Shown here: in pieces, positions 26,648 through 36,830 of the stretch
How positions within the stretch are numbered: position 1 is the first letter of the stretch
Layout of the letters: each line of letters starts with the position of its first letter
Assembly (NCBI GenBank): GCA_902574995.1
Contig: CACGPP010000002.1
Coordinates: 82,233 to 146,232 of the forward strand
Reading direction: 5' to 3'
DNA length: 64,000 bases
Origin: an uncultured Alphaproteobacteria bacterium
GTDB lineage: Bacteria > Pseudomonadota > Alphaproteobacteria > HIMB59
Position numbers and translations under genes: made by a program
The notes under the pieces: generated by a model
Seen by the model: only the letters and a program-made list of their open reading frames with translations
Told to the model about the DNA's origin: nothing
The model's database searches: none

Positions 26648-27727
26648 TTACTTGCAGAGTTTACCTGAGAAAGCGTAGCCGGCATCTTTCAAAGGATGTT
26701 TCTTGTCGGCACAGGCAACTACATCAAATGCAGCTAATGTATCTACATCTGATCTCGTTCTTGATAATAATTCAGAAACCATGGGAGCAGCACCAATTTT
26801 TGTAAGGTAACCGTTAGAGCCAATTGCTTCATCGGAAACCATCATTTGTGCAAATTCTTGAATACCTGGAACAACTCCAATATGATCTTTCTTTAAGTAA
26901 ATAAATAAGGGTCTCGCAACTGGATACTCATAAGCAGCAATTGATTCTTCACTAGGATCAACTCCCTCTAAAGATGCAGGTTGTAATTTATCACCATTAT
27001 CTTTTAAATAAGAATATCCAAAGTAGCCAAAACGCTCTTTGTCCTCTACGAGTTTTTGGACGATAAGGGTATCATTCTCACCCATCTCAATAATCCTTCC
27101 GTCTTCTCTGTAATCTGTACATCCATCATCTCCACCTGTGATATCTTCATATCCCATCGCAGCACAGCCTTTTTCCATTACATTACCGTCAAAAGCGTCC
27201 CTTGTACCAGATGTTGGGGGGGCTACCAGTACTTCTATTTTATATGCTGGTAAGCTTGGATTAATTTCATTCCATTTTGTGTAAGGATTTTCTACGACCT
27301 CGCCATCTACAACTACTTTAGCCGCCATAGCAGTCCAAATCTCAGCTCTTGTTAGATCCATTTTTTCAGCGGCGTTTGAGTGAGAAAACGTAATACCATC
27401 ATTAGCCCACATTACCTCCACAACATTTGTTACACCATTTTCGACACAAAGTTTCGCTTCCTTAGATTTCATAGGTCTTGAGGCACCAGTAATGTCTGGG
27501 TGTTCTACGCCTACACCAGCACAGAATAATTTCATTCCTCCACCAGTCCCTGTTGGGTTATAAGTTGGGGTTTTAAAACCTGACTCTCCAAGTCTTTGTG
27601 CGTTCACAGTTCCATATGGGTATACAGTTGAAGAACCAACAATATTGATTTGATCTCTTGCAAAAGTTTCAGCAGAGAAAAGAACGCTTACTGCTAAAGC
27701 AAGAAAGGTTAAAATTGATTTTTTCAT
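26648..27727 (-). CDS. pstS: Phosphate-binding protein PstS
   Basis: Periplasmic phosphate receptor. Signal peptide MKKSILTFLALAVSVLFSAETFA, then INIVGSSTVYPYG, the usual N-terminal phosphate-loop region, and GTGGGMKLFC and TSGTRDAFDG binding loops. 359 residues, longer than E. coli PstS. It has a Shine-Dalgarno AAGGAT seven to ten bases before the ATG, and a three-unit Pho-box-like repeat 62-88 bp upstream. Confidence 0.95.
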   Translation of the reverse strand: MKKSILTFLALAVSVLFSAETFARDQINIVGSSTVYPYGTVNAQRLGESGFKTPTYNPTGTGGGMKLFCAGVGVEHPDITGASRPMKSKEAKLCVENGVTNVVEVMWANDGITFSHSNAAEKMDLTRAEIWTAMAAKVVVDGEVVENPYTKWNEINPSLPAYKIEVLVAPPTSGTRDAFDGNVMEKGCAAMGYEDITGGDDGCTDYREDGRIIEMGENDTLIVQKLVEDKERFGYFGYSYLKDNGDKLQPASLEGVDPSEESIAAYEYPVARPLFIYLKKDHIGVVPGIQEFAQMMVSDEAIGSNGYLTKIGAAPMVSELLSRTRSDVDTLAAFDVVACADKKHPLKDAGYAFSGKLCK

Positions 27728-27788
27728 AGATAATATCCTTTTTAAATTTTAGTTATTATTTAAAAATACTGCGTGAAAATAAATCTAA

Positions 27789-27815
27789 TGTTACATATAT
27801 GTTAAAGTTTTGTTA
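27789..27815 (-). promoter_or_regulatory. Pho-box-like triple direct repeat before pstS
   Basis: Read on the - strand, TAACA occurs three times at exact 11-bp spacing (27815-27811, 27804-27800, 27793-27789), in the contexts GTAACA, TTAACA and GTAACA. PhoB binds direct repeats with an 11-bp period, so this is a good operator. The first unit overlaps the phoR stop codon. The motif ends 62 bp before the pstS ATG. Confidence 0.75.
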
Positions 27816-29078
27816 CGTGTACTTTGGAATTGTTATCAAAAATTCTGAACCTTTTCCAACTTCACTTTTTATGTCAATAAAACCCATGTTTTTAGTCAAA
27901 ATATGTTTCACAATTGAAAGACCTAATCCAGTACCACCAACCTCTTTAGACCGTGCACTGTCTACTCTATAAAATCTCTCAGTAAGCCTTGAGATGTGCT
28001 CTTCTGCAATGCCTATGCCACTATCTTTGAAAGAAATTTCGACATATTCAGTCAAAGTGCTACTATTCATTTTTTCACGAGCTTTAATTAAAATTTTAGC
28101 GCCATCTTTTGAATATTTAACAGCGTTGTTAACGATATTGACAACCACTTGAATAAATTCTTCATGAGGGCATCCAACTAAAAGAGATTGGTCTAAATTA
28201 ATATCAACATCTATGTTTTTCTTTAAAATTTTCGATTCCAAAGAGTTTATTCCAATTTTAACGGTATTTAATAAATTACAAAATTGGTCATTCTCATTAG
28301 TTTTTTTATTCTCGATGGAACTTAAACTTAATAGATCATCAATCAAAGAGTTCATTCGATTTGACTGATCTTGAATAATTGAAATAAATTTTTTTCTATT
28401 TTTTTCATCGTCAACAGTTAAAAGTGTTTCTAAATATCCTATTATTGAAGAGAGTGGAGTTTTTAATTCGTGACTTACATTAGCTACGAAGTCAGTTCTT
28501 ACCATCTCAAGATTTTTAATTGCAGTAATGTCTTTAAAAGCAACGCAAAAAAAATCGTTAATTGGAAATCCTATAACGTCGTAATATCGGTCATTTGGTA
28601 TTAATCTATTCCACTCAAAATTCTTTTTTGATTTACTTTTAAGTGCGCTACTTAGATTTTCAGACAAAGATAAATCTCTTAAACCTATTTTTAGGTTATC
28701 TGCATTTTCTAAATTAAATGTCTCTTTGAAAATATTGTTAACGAATATGATATTATAATCATAATCTATAATAACTATTGAGAGATCTAAGGAGTTAAGA
28801 ATATCTTGATACTCCAAACTTTGTTTGTCACCGACTTCGATGCGTCTTTCTTTGTCTAAAAGAGTCTCTTCTAAAATATTTCGGACTTTTGTAAATAACA
28901 TATTGTCAGATTTTCTTAGGTTAAAAGTTTTTTTTTCAAGATAGTTCTCAAAGAAATAATAAGAAATGAAATAAACTAAACTCTGAGAAATAATTGATAT
29001 TAAAAAAATATTAATTGAAGTACTAAAAAACAAAAATAAGTTTAATGAGAGAACAGCAATAGAAAATACAAATAACAT
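27813..29078 (-). CDS. phoR: Phosphate regulon sensor histidine kinase PhoR
   Basis: Two N-terminal membrane helices (about 1-42), a linker, a PAS-like domain (about 85-190), the HisKA H-box VSHELKTPLSSIIGYLETL, and a HATPase domain with the N box (NIVNNAVKYSKDG) and G boxes (DSGIGIAEE, GGTGLGLSIV). 421 residues. It follows ppk by one base. No large periplasmic domain, as usual for PhoR, which senses through Pst/PhoU. Confidence 0.94.
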   Translation of the reverse strand: MLFVFSIAVLSLNLFLFFSTSINIFLISIISQSLVYFISYYFFENYLEKKTFNLRKSDNMLFTKVRNILEETLLDKERRIEVGDKQSLEYQDILNSLDLSIVIIDYDYNIIFVNNIFKETFNLENADNLKIGLRDLSLSENLSSALKSKSKKNFEWNRLIPNDRYYDVIGFPINDFFCVAFKDITAIKNLEMVRTDFVANVSHELKTPLSSIIGYLETLLTVDDEKNRKKFISIIQDQSNRMNSLIDDLLSLSSIENKKTNENDQFCNLLNTVKIGINSLESKILKKNIDVDINLDQSLLVGCPHEEFIQVVVNIVNNAVKYSKDGAKILIKAREKMNSSTLTEYVEISFKDSGIGIAEEHISRLTERFYRVDSARSKEVGGTGLGLSIVKHILTKNMGFIDIKSEVGKGSEFLITIPKYT

Positions 29079-29079
29079 T

Positions 29080-31164
29080 TTATTGTTTTTCTATTTTTTT
29101 ATAGACCTTTTTGGCAGCAGTGCCTCTCCCTGAGAGACTAGGGTTGGTCATAAAATATTTATGTGAGTCTATTTTTAGTTTAGAGTTTATTTTTTGATAA
29201 TTTCCATCTGAGTCGAGTATCCAAGTATTTTGATTGTCATTAATTGCCATGTACATAATTTGATATAAAATTTGTTCGTGAACAGTTTTGTTATCGATAG
29301 GAACTAATGTTTCCACGCGCCTGTCAAAATTTCTAGTCATCCAGTCAGCAGATGAAATATAAATTTTTGCTTTTTTACTGGGTAGTTTATTGCCTTTTCC
29401 GAAACAGACTACACGTGAATGCTCTAAAAATCTTCCTACAATACTTTTAACTTCTATGTTTTCTGACATTCCTTTAACACCAGGAACTAAGCAGCAGATA
29501 CCTCTAATTAAACAAGTAATTTTCACTCCTGCTTTAGATGCTTCGTAAAGTTTGTTAATTATTTCTTGATCAACTAAATTATTCATCTTGATCCATATGT
29601 TAGCTGGCTTTTTAATTTTTGATAAACCTATTTCGTAGTCAATATGTTCGTATAGTTTTTGTCTTAAGTTATATGGAGAGAAAGATATTCGTTTAAAATC
29701 TTTTGCCATGTTGTAACTACTCATATAATGAAATAATTTTATAGCATCAGATGCTAGATCTTTATTACAAGTAAAAAATGATAGATCTGTATAAACCTTT
29801 GCTGTTTGAGGATGATAGTTACCAGTACCATAGTGAACGTAATGGACTAAATTTTTTTTTTCTCTTCTAGTAACTAAGGAAACTTTTGCATGAATTTTTA
29901 GATTTAAAAAACCATACACTACTTGAACTCCAGCTTTTTCCAAATTTGATGCCCACTGTAGATTTTTTTCTTCATCAAACCTTGCTTTTAACTCAACAAC
30001 TGCTGTTACAGATTTACCAGCATCAGCAGCACGAATGAGTGCATCAATGATTGGCGATTGATCGCTAGTACGATACAAAGTTTGCTTAATTGCCACAACG
30101 TTTTTGTCGTTTGATGCTTGATCTAAAAAACTAACAACAACATTAAAAGACTCAAAAGGGTGGTGTACAACTAAATCCTTTTTTTTGATTGCTGCAAAAC
30201 AATCACCGCCAAAATCATTTATTCGCTGTGGGAAACGAGGTTTAAATTTTTTATAATTTAAATTCTTGTTTTTTATATTTCCAAAGACTTCTGATAATTG
30301 GTCGAACCCAAGTAGATCTTCGTATTCAAAAATTTCATTTTCAGATACATTCAACTCGTTAATGATGAATGATTTAAAATTATTATTAAGACTTTTTTGA
30401 ACATCTAATCTGATTACCTGTCCTCTTTTTCTTTCCCTGACAAGTTTTTTAAACTCTCTGATAAGATCGTCTGCCTCCTCCAAAACCTCTAAATCACTGT
30501 CCCTTATTACGCGAAATAGATTTGTATCAATAACATCAAAATCATGGAATACATCCCCAACATAATTGTTAATTATTGACTCTACGGGATAAAAATAAAT
30601 ACCCTGTTTATCAATAATTTTAAGAAAGCGTTGTTTTAAATCTGATACTCTCATAACTGAGATAAATTCTTTTTTTGATTTTTTATTTTTAATTTTAGCG
30701 ATAAGACACAAACTTAAATTTGGTATAAAGGGCAAAGGGTGTGTACTATCAACTGTAATTGGTGTCAGAATCGAAATAATTTCATTCGAATAATAATTTT
30801 TTATGTGGGACAAATGTTTTTTTAAAAACTTATCTCTTAAAATATAGATTTTATTTTTTTTTAATTCTTTTTCAATTTGACCATACGATTCATTTTGCCT
30901 TTTAATCAAACCTCTTGTTAATGAGTCAACAATTTTAATTTGATCCTCAATCTTCATTCCATCAAAACTTTTTTTATTAGGAGTGAGTTTTAACTGTTCA
31001 ATTAATCCAGCCACTCTTACTGAAAAAAATTCATCTAAGTTTGATGCAGCAATACTTATAAAATTTAGTCGTTCTAAAATTGGGACGTTTTTATCATAGG
31101 ATAACTCATTTACTCTCTCATTAAATTTTAGCCAGGATATTTCTCTATTAAAATACTTATTCAT
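29080..31164 (-). CDS. ppk: Polyphosphate kinase 1
   Basis: Reversibly polymerises the gamma phosphate of ATP into polyphosphate. 694 residues with the N-terminal FNREISWLKFNERV motif, the head domain, and two phospholipase-D-like catalytic domains. The conserved IHAKVSLV (the phospho-His motif) and HYGTGNYH segments are present, as is SSADWMTRNFDRRVE near the C-terminus. Next to phoR and opposite ppx. Confidence 0.96.
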   Translation of the reverse strand: MNKYFNREISWLKFNERVNELSYDKNVPILERLNFISIAASNLDEFFSVRVAGLIEQLKLTPNKKSFDGMKIEDQIKIVDSLTRGLIKRQNESYGQIEKELKKNKIYILRDKFLKKHLSHIKNYYSNEIISILTPITVDSTHPLPFIPNLSLCLIAKIKNKKSKKEFISVMRVSDLKQRFLKIIDKQGIYFYPVESIINNYVGDVFHDFDVIDTNLFRVIRDSDLEVLEEADDLIREFKKLVRERKRGQVIRLDVQKSLNNNFKSFIINELNVSENEIFEYEDLLGFDQLSEVFGNIKNKNLNYKKFKPRFPQRINDFGGDCFAAIKKKDLVVHHPFESFNVVVSFLDQASNDKNVVAIKQTLYRTSDQSPIIDALIRAADAGKSVTAVVELKARFDEEKNLQWASNLEKAGVQVVYGFLNLKIHAKVSLVTRREKKNLVHYVHYGTGNYHPQTAKVYTDLSFFTCNKDLASDAIKLFHYMSSYNMAKDFKRISFSPYNLRQKLYEHIDYEIGLSKIKKPANIWIKMNNLVDQEIINKLYEASKAGVKITCLIRGICCLVPGVKGMSENIEVKSIVGRFLEHSRVVCFGKGNKLPSKKAKIYISSADWMTRNFDRRVETLVPIDNKTVHEQILYQIMYMAINDNQNTWILDSDGNYQKINSKLKIDSHKYFMTNPSLSGRGTAAKKVYKKIEKQ

Positions 31165-31666
31165 TCTTGTAATTATAACTTTTAAGTCTTTTTACTAATT
31201 GTAGCTCTTTAATTTCACCAGTATTTTTTTTTATCTCACTCCAGGAATTAATATATAGATTAATCTCGCAAAATGCACATGTTGGAAATTTTATTATTTT
31301 ATCTTTTGCAATATAGTTAATTAAATCAATCAAAGCTGGATTATGACCTACTATCATTAAATTTTTGTTAATTTTAATTTTTTTTGTCCATTTAATTAAA
31401 TCGTTAAAGTTGAAAGTATATAGTTCACTTTCAAAATTAACTTTAATTGAGTCTTTAAATATTTTTTTGCAAGTCTCTTGTGTTCTTTTTGAATTCGATG
31501 AAAAAATTGAGATATCTTTAAAATTTAGTTTTTTAAAAATATGCGTTGCCATTACTTTGCAACTAAAAATCCCCCTCTCAGATAATGGTCTTTCATGATC
31601 GTCTAATTCTAAATTTTTCCAAGAGGATTTAGCGTGACGTAATAAAAATAGTTTTTTTTCAATCAT
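31157..31666 (-). CDS. SixA-like histidine phosphatase
   Basis: Histidine-phosphatase superfamily protein of 169 residues. It has the N-terminal catalytic LLRHAKSSW (RHG-like) motif and the second His in MIVGHNPAL. SixA dephosphorylates phospho-His residues in phosphorelays and the nitrogen PTS. Small-molecule substrates are possible. It overlaps ppk by 8 bp and is divergent from ppx with an 11-bp gap. Confidence 0.8.
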   Translation of the reverse strand: MIEKKLFLLRHAKSSWKNLELDDHERPLSERGIFSCKVMATHIFKKLNFKDISIFSSNSKRTQETCKKIFKDSIKVNFESELYTFNFNDLIKWTKKIKINKNLMIVGHNPALIDLINYIAKDKIIKFPTCAFCEINLYINSWSEIKKNTGEIKELQLVKRLKSYNYKNE

Positions 31667-31677
31667 CTGTTAAATAT

Positions 31678-33138
31678 ATGCAATATAATATGCTTAATAA
31701 AAAAGATTCTATTGCAGTAATAGATATAGGGTCAAATTCAGTAAGATTGTGTGTATTTAGGGGCAATATGAGAAGCCCTGATGTGCTCTATAATAAAAAA
31801 TTTTTTTGTGGGTTAGGTGAATACCTTCCAAAAACAAAATTGATCAGCAAAGAAGCTGAAAAAAAATGTATCAACTCAATAATTTTTTTTAACTCAATAA
31901 TTGAAGAAATAAAACCTAACCACTCTGTCGCTTTGTGTACTGCAGCAATTCGAAATGCTTCTAACAAAAAACAAATTACAAATAAGATACAAAAAGTTTT
32001 TAAGGGAAAAGTTTTAACTTTATCTGGAAGACAAGAGGCCTCCTATGCCACACTAGGCGTTCGTTCTGCAATACCTAGGGCCAATGGGACCATTATTGAT
32101 ATGGGAGGTGGTAGTCTTGAATTAGCACAAATAACACCACATAAAATTAAAAATATATCTTCTTTTCCTTTGGGTATATTAAACTTCACTAAAGAACATA
32201 AAGAGCATAAAAAAATTAACAAAGAAATAAATTCAAAACATAAAAATCAAAAAATCTTCTATTTAATTGGTGGGGCATTTAGGACAATTGCAAGATGTTA
32301 TATTTATTTTAATAAATTGCCCTTTAATGAAATACATAACTTGAGTATCTCTCGGAAAAATTTTTATGAATTAAAATCAGAATTACAAAAAATTGAGATT
32401 GATGATCTACAAAAAATTCCGAAAATTTCTGTCGACAGAATAAAACATATTCATATTGCAATAGAAGTATTGGACAAGGTGTTAAAATTATCAAACTGCG
32501 AGCAGTTTATTTATCCAAGGTACGGGATTAGAGAGGGTTTCATTTACGAAAATCTTCCCAAAAAGCAAAGGCTTTTAGATCCAACTGAAATTTCTTTAGA
32601 ATTAATAGCTAAAAGTAGATGTCGGTTTTTAATATTTAATAAAAAGACTTTTGCTTGGATTAAAAATGTTTATTTAAAATTTATAAATTTAAAAATGTCC
32701 CCTAACCAGCTGAGAGTAATAAAACTCTCATGTATTATTTCAGATTTGGGATGGGAGCAAACAGCCAAAATTAGAGCTTCTTATGCATTCAACCTAATAT
32801 TAAATAGTCCTCTAGTAGGAATAGAACAATCAGAAAAGGTATTTATTGCATATTTAGTGTATTTAAGGCACACGAAAAATATCTTAGACCAGAGGGTTAT
32901 TGAAAAAGAATTAAGTAGCTATTTATCTTATTTATCAAGTGATGAAAAAAAGTTAGCTTATCAGATTGGGTGTGTATTAAATTTTTTATACTCTATAACT
33001 AAGGGTTCTTCTTTTTTATTAAAACAGCTTGATCTTAAATCTTTAACATTGGCGGAGCAAAAAAAGGTTTCGTCTATTCAAAAAGTACCAAAATCAGGCA
33101 AAACTGAACAACTTTATAGCTTGATTAGGAATTTTTAA
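31678..33138 (+). CDS. ppx: Exopolyphosphatase (Ppx/GppA family)
   Basis: Releases phosphate from the ends of polyphosphate, or hydrolyses pppGpp. The actin-like ATPase-fold motifs IAVIDIGSNSVRL and IIDMGGGSLEL are clear. The C-terminal half holds a long helical region. 486 residues. ATG 31690 would give MLNKKDSIAVIDIG and is an equally good start. Neither has an obvious ribosome-binding site. Divergent from sixA-ppk, which makes the polymer it degrades. Confidence 0.92.
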   Translation: MQYNMLNKKDSIAVIDIGSNSVRLCVFRGNMRSPDVLYNKKFFCGLGEYLPKTKLISKEAEKKCINSIIFFNSIIEEIKPNHSVALCTAAIRNASNKKQITNKIQKVFKGKVLTLSGRQEASYATLGVRSAIPRANGTIIDMGGGSLELAQITPHKIKNISSFPLGILNFTKEHKEHKKINKEINSKHKNQKIFYLIGGAFRTIARCYIYFNKLPFNEIHNLSISRKNFYELKSELQKIEIDDLQKIPKISVDRIKHIHIAIEVLDKVLKLSNCEQFIYPRYGIREGFIYENLPKKQRLLDPTEISLELIAKSRCRFLIFNKKTFAWIKNVYLKFINLKMSPNQLRVIKLSCIISDLGWEQTAKIRASYAFNLILNSPLVGIEQSEKVFIAYLVYLRHTKNILDQRVIEKELSSYLSYLSSDEKKLAYQIGCVLNFLYSITKGSSFLLKQLDLKSLTLAEQKKVSSIQKVPKSGKTEQLYSLIRNF

Positions 33139-33152
33139 TATAAAATTTATAA

Positions 33153-35705
33153 ATGCGAGATGTTCTCAAATTAAAAAAAAAATATCAGTCTAGTAGAATT
33201 GATTTATTCAAAAAATTAGCATCAACTAATGATGGCTTCTATTTTAATAAAAATCATACAGATCTTGTTGATACAGTTGTAAAAGAAATAGTTAAAGGAG
33301 TTTATAATATTTATCCAATAGAAGATTTCTCTTTAATCGCTGTAGGTGGGTACGGCAGACATGACTTGTCACCAAAAAGTGATGTTGACTTACTATTTAT
33401 TTATAAAAAATCTAATAAAAATATAAGAGATTTTATTACTCAATTAAATAATACACTGTGGGATATTGGATTAGAAGTTGGAATATCTTTCTTAACAATT
33501 AAACAGGCATTAATCGATTCTAAGAAAGATACAAAGACAATTACAAAATTTGTTGAGACTCGTTTTATTATTGGTGATGAAATTCAATATGGTGAGTTTG
33601 TTCGGTCCATTAAGATTTTAATTGGAAAACAAAATCCCCTAAAGCTCAGCGAATTAAAGCTTATAGAGTTGGTTGAAAGACATGACTATCGAATAGGAAT
33701 TAAAAGTAATTTAGAGCCGAATATCAAAGAGGGTATTGGGGGTCTTAGAGATATTCATACCATACTGTGGGTATCGATCTTTATGTTTAACATTTATAAA
33801 TTAGAAGACTTAACGTCTATTAATATCTATACCAAAGAGGAAATTAAAGAATTAAAGAATGCTTGGAAATTTCTCTTAACCATTCGAGCATTTATTCATT
33901 TATTTAACGAAAGTAAAGGCGATGTTTTATCTATTGAAAATCAATTAAAAATTTCAAAAAAACTCTCTTACAAAGATAAAAAGAAGGAAAAAGGAGTGGA
34001 GATTTTTATGAAAGATTTGTTTGTGAATGTTGCAAAGATTAATTCTCTCTTAAGAACCTTTTATTCAAAGCTTCCAGAGGATTTAATAATCAAAACAATT
34101 TATAAAAGAAAACCCACTAAAACTAAATCATTAGAAAAAGAATTTATAATTGAAAAAGGTTTTCTGAATTTAAAAAATAATACCGCTAAAAACCTTCAAC
34201 TAAAATGGGCAAACGTCTTTGAAAAATCCTTGGAACATAATTTACTCATTCATCCTCGCTTTTTAAAGACCGTCGAGGAAAAAAGAAAAGTTTTAAAAAA
34301 AACCACAGATAAACAGCACCTCCAATCATTTTTAAATATTGTTGTCTCCAAAAAAAATCCTATACAAGCCCTTCATGATTTTAATGATACCCAGCTATTT
34401 AGCGAAATATTTCCTGAGTTTGGCAGAGTTTGGGGACAAGTGCAGTTTGATATTTATCATCACTACACCACCGACGAACACTTATTATTAACACTGCACA
34501 ACCTAAATGAGCTAAGACAAAAATCCTTTTATAATGAAATATATAGCAGGCTATCCTCAAGAGAAGCCCTTCACATCGCTTTACTATTTCATGACATTGG
34601 AAAGAAGGGGCCAAAAAATCATTCTGTTTATGGAACAGAGTTGACCAAAAAGGTCCTAAAAAGACTTCCTGTATCAGAAGAAGTAAAAGAATTGACATTG
34701 TGGTTAGTTGAAAATCATTTAGCAATGAGCGATACAGCTTTTAAAAATGACACTCAAAGTCCTGAGGCAATTGCTAAATTTACTTCTATTGCAAACACAG
34801 AAGAAAAAATAAACTCATTGTTTCTTTTTACTTTATGTGACATTGCCTCTGTCGGACCAAACGTTCTAAACGAATGGAGAATAAGCCTGCTTAGAAGTTT
34901 ATTTTATAATGCAAGAGATTTTCTGCAAAGAGGTCTAGATACAAAAACTTATTCTACTTCTGTTCAAGAATCTTTAAAGAAATCAGTATTACAAAAATCT
35001 GATGCTAATTTAAAAAAGTTTATAAAAAATTCGATAAATGAATTTCCAAATCAATTCTGGGAAGCCTTTTCATCAAGAATGATCGTCGATATCTTTAAAA
35101 TTTACCAAAGAAATAAAAAAGCAAAGGTTATTAACTCTGTAAATTTTCTTAATTATGAAAATAAAGAATATAGTGCTGTTGTTGTCACAAGTAAAAATAG
35201 ACCAGGAATTTTAAAAGATATTGTTTCGGGGTTTACACACTCTCAATCGAATATTCTTAGTTCTAGAATAATATCTTTAAATAACAATCAAGTAATTGAT
35301 GTGTTTTGGGTAACCAATTTTTTGAATAAAGGTGTTTTAGATTTAAACGAACAAAAAAGAGCAGCTAAACATGTAATGAGTGCTCTTGATCAAAAAGATT
35401 TTAAACCCTTACGGTCATTTATCAAAGGTCTGCAAAAACTTGCTGTAAATCCTCAAATTACAATTGATAACGATATGAGTAAGCAAGTCACTACTTTTCA
35501 AATATTATCTGGCGATAGACCTGGATTGTTAATGGATATTTTAGGAGTGTTTCATGACAAACAAATAAGTGTCCAATCAGCAAAAATCTCCACATACGGG
35601 GAAAAGGTTTTCGATATTTTTCAATTAACAAATAGCGATAACCAAAAAATCAAAGATGAAAAATTACTCAAATCAATTGAAAAGGATTTGATGTCTATTT
35701 TTTAG
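33153..35705 (+). CDS. glnD: [Protein-PII] uridylyltransferase / uridylyl-removing enzyme
   Basis: Bifunctional sensor of glutamine that adds or removes UMP on PII proteins. Domains in order: nucleotidyltransferase (GGYGRHDLSPKSDVDLLF, about 75-95), a helical region, HD domain (ALLFHDIGKKG at about 475) and two ACT domains (about 680-755 and 785-850). 850 residues, with all active-site motifs intact. It starts 14 bp after ppx. Confidence 0.96.
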   Translation: MRDVLKLKKKYQSSRIDLFKKLASTNDGFYFNKNHTDLVDTVVKEIVKGVYNIYPIEDFSLIAVGGYGRHDLSPKSDVDLLFIYKKSNKNIRDFITQLNNTLWDIGLEVGISFLTIKQALIDSKKDTKTITKFVETRFIIGDEIQYGEFVRSIKILIGKQNPLKLSELKLIELVERHDYRIGIKSNLEPNIKEGIGGLRDIHTILWVSIFMFNIYKLEDLTSINIYTKEEIKELKNAWKFLLTIRAFIHLFNESKGDVLSIENQLKISKKLSYKDKKKEKGVEIFMKDLFVNVAKINSLLRTFYSKLPEDLIIKTIYKRKPTKTKSLEKEFIIEKGFLNLKNNTAKNLQLKWANVFEKSLEHNLLIHPRFLKTVEEKRKVLKKTTDKQHLQSFLNIVVSKKNPIQALHDFNDTQLFSEIFPEFGRVWGQVQFDIYHHYTTDEHLLLTLHNLNELRQKSFYNEIYSRLSSREALHIALLFHDIGKKGPKNHSVYGTELTKKVLKRLPVSEEVKELTLWLVENHLAMSDTAFKNDTQSPEAIAKFTSIANTEEKINSLFLFTLCDIASVGPNVLNEWRISLLRSLFYNARDFLQRGLDTKTYSTSVQESLKKSVLQKSDANLKKFIKNSINEFPNQFWEAFSSRMIVDIFKIYQRNKKAKVINSVNFLNYENKEYSAVVVTSKNRPGILKDIVSGFTHSQSNILSSRIISLNNNQVIDVFWVTNFLNKGVLDLNEQKRAAKHVMSALDQKDFKPLRSFIKGLQKLAVNPQITIDNDMSKQVTTFQILSGDRPGLLMDILGVFHDKQISVQSAKISTYGEKVFDIFQLTNSDNQKIKDEKLLKSIEKDLMSIF

Positions 35706-35780
35706 GTTTTTTATGTTAATAAATTTTAGTCCCTCGATATTATTAGATAATTCTGATATCAATTTTAATAATATTTGAAT

Positions 35781-36785
35781 ATGAGCAGTTTCCAAAAAAG
35801 AGTTTTTTCTGGTGTTCAACCAACAGGAACCCTGCATTTAGGTAACTATCTTGGTGCCATAAAAAACTTTGTAGAGCTTCAAAAAGAATTTGAATGTATT
35901 TATTGTGTTGTAGACCAACACGCCATTACTGTTGAGCAAAATCCAGCTGAACTTCGCTCAAACACACTTGAGGTATTAGCATCGTTTATTGCAGCAGGAG
36001 TGGACTATAAAAAACAAATTATTTTTCAACAATCAAGTGTAGCAGAACACTCTCAGCTTGCTTGGGTATTTAATTGTGTCAGTCGAATTGGTTGGCTTAA
36101 TAGAATGACACAATTTAAAGATAAAGCTGGAAAGAATAAAGAAAACGTAAGTGTTGGTTTAATGGTTTATCCAAACTTAATGGCTGCAGATATTCTTGCT
36201 TACCTTGCAACACATGTTCCAGTGGGCGATGATCAAAAACAACATTTAGAACTGTCAAGAGACATTGCACAAAAATTTAATAATGATTTTAAAGTGGACT
36301 TCTTTCCACTGCCAGAACCACTTATTTATGGTAATGCGACAAGAGTAATGAGCCTTCGAGATGGAACTAAAAAGATGTCAAAATCTGATGCATCTGAATT
36401 TTCTAGAATTTTATTAACTGATAGTGATGATGATATAAGTTCTAAAATAAAGAAGGCAAAGTCTGACTCAGACCTTATTCCTGATGACAAGGATCAATTA
36501 CAAAATAAACCTGAATGCTTAAATTTAATCAATATTTTGTCCGCTTGTTCAAATGAAGGTATCGAAAAAACTCTGGTAAATTATGCTGGCAAAGAATATT
36601 CAAAATTAAAAAATGACCTTGCAGACAAATTAATTCAAGTCATAGGACCAATTAGAACCGAGATATTAAATCTTCTCAATAATAAAGACGAATTAAATAA
36701 AGTCCTAGATATGGGCAGCGAAAAAGCATCCACAATTGCAGGCCCAATTCTCAAAGAAGTCTATAAGATAGTCGGTTTTAGATAG
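35781..36785 (+). CDS. trpS: Tryptophanyl-tRNA synthetase
   Basis: Class I synthetase charging tRNA-Trp. The HIGH-equivalent is GTLHLGNYLG and the KMSKS motif is KKMSKSDAS. 334 residues from ATG 35781 (MSSFQKRVFSGVQPTG); an upstream in-frame TTG adds two residues and is not needed. A longer 75-bp gap separates it from glnD, so it may have its own promoter. Confidence 0.96.
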   Translation: MSSFQKRVFSGVQPTGTLHLGNYLGAIKNFVELQKEFECIYCVVDQHAITVEQNPAELRSNTLEVLASFIAAGVDYKKQIIFQQSSVAEHSQLAWVFNCVSRIGWLNRMTQFKDKAGKNKENVSVGLMVYPNLMAADILAYLATHVPVGDDQKQHLELSRDIAQKFNNDFKVDFFPLPEPLIYGNATRVMSLRDGTKKMSKSDASEFSRILLTDSDDDISSKIKKAKSDSDLIPDDKDQLQNKPECLNLINILSACSNEGIEKTLVNYAGKEYSKLKNDLADKLIQVIGPIRTEILNLLNNKDELNKVLDMGSEKASTIAGPILKEVYKIVGFR

Positions 36786-36830
36786 ACACTTTGGCTTGAA
36801 ATTTCCAATTTTATAGACATATTATTAGCA

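Noticed and set aside
34399..34725. Open frame of 108 codons antisense to glnD
   Set aside because: It lies fully inside the conserved glnD HD region, has no ribosome-binding site and resembles no known protein. The same applies to the antisense frames over pnp, infB, nusA, pstC, corC and pyc.
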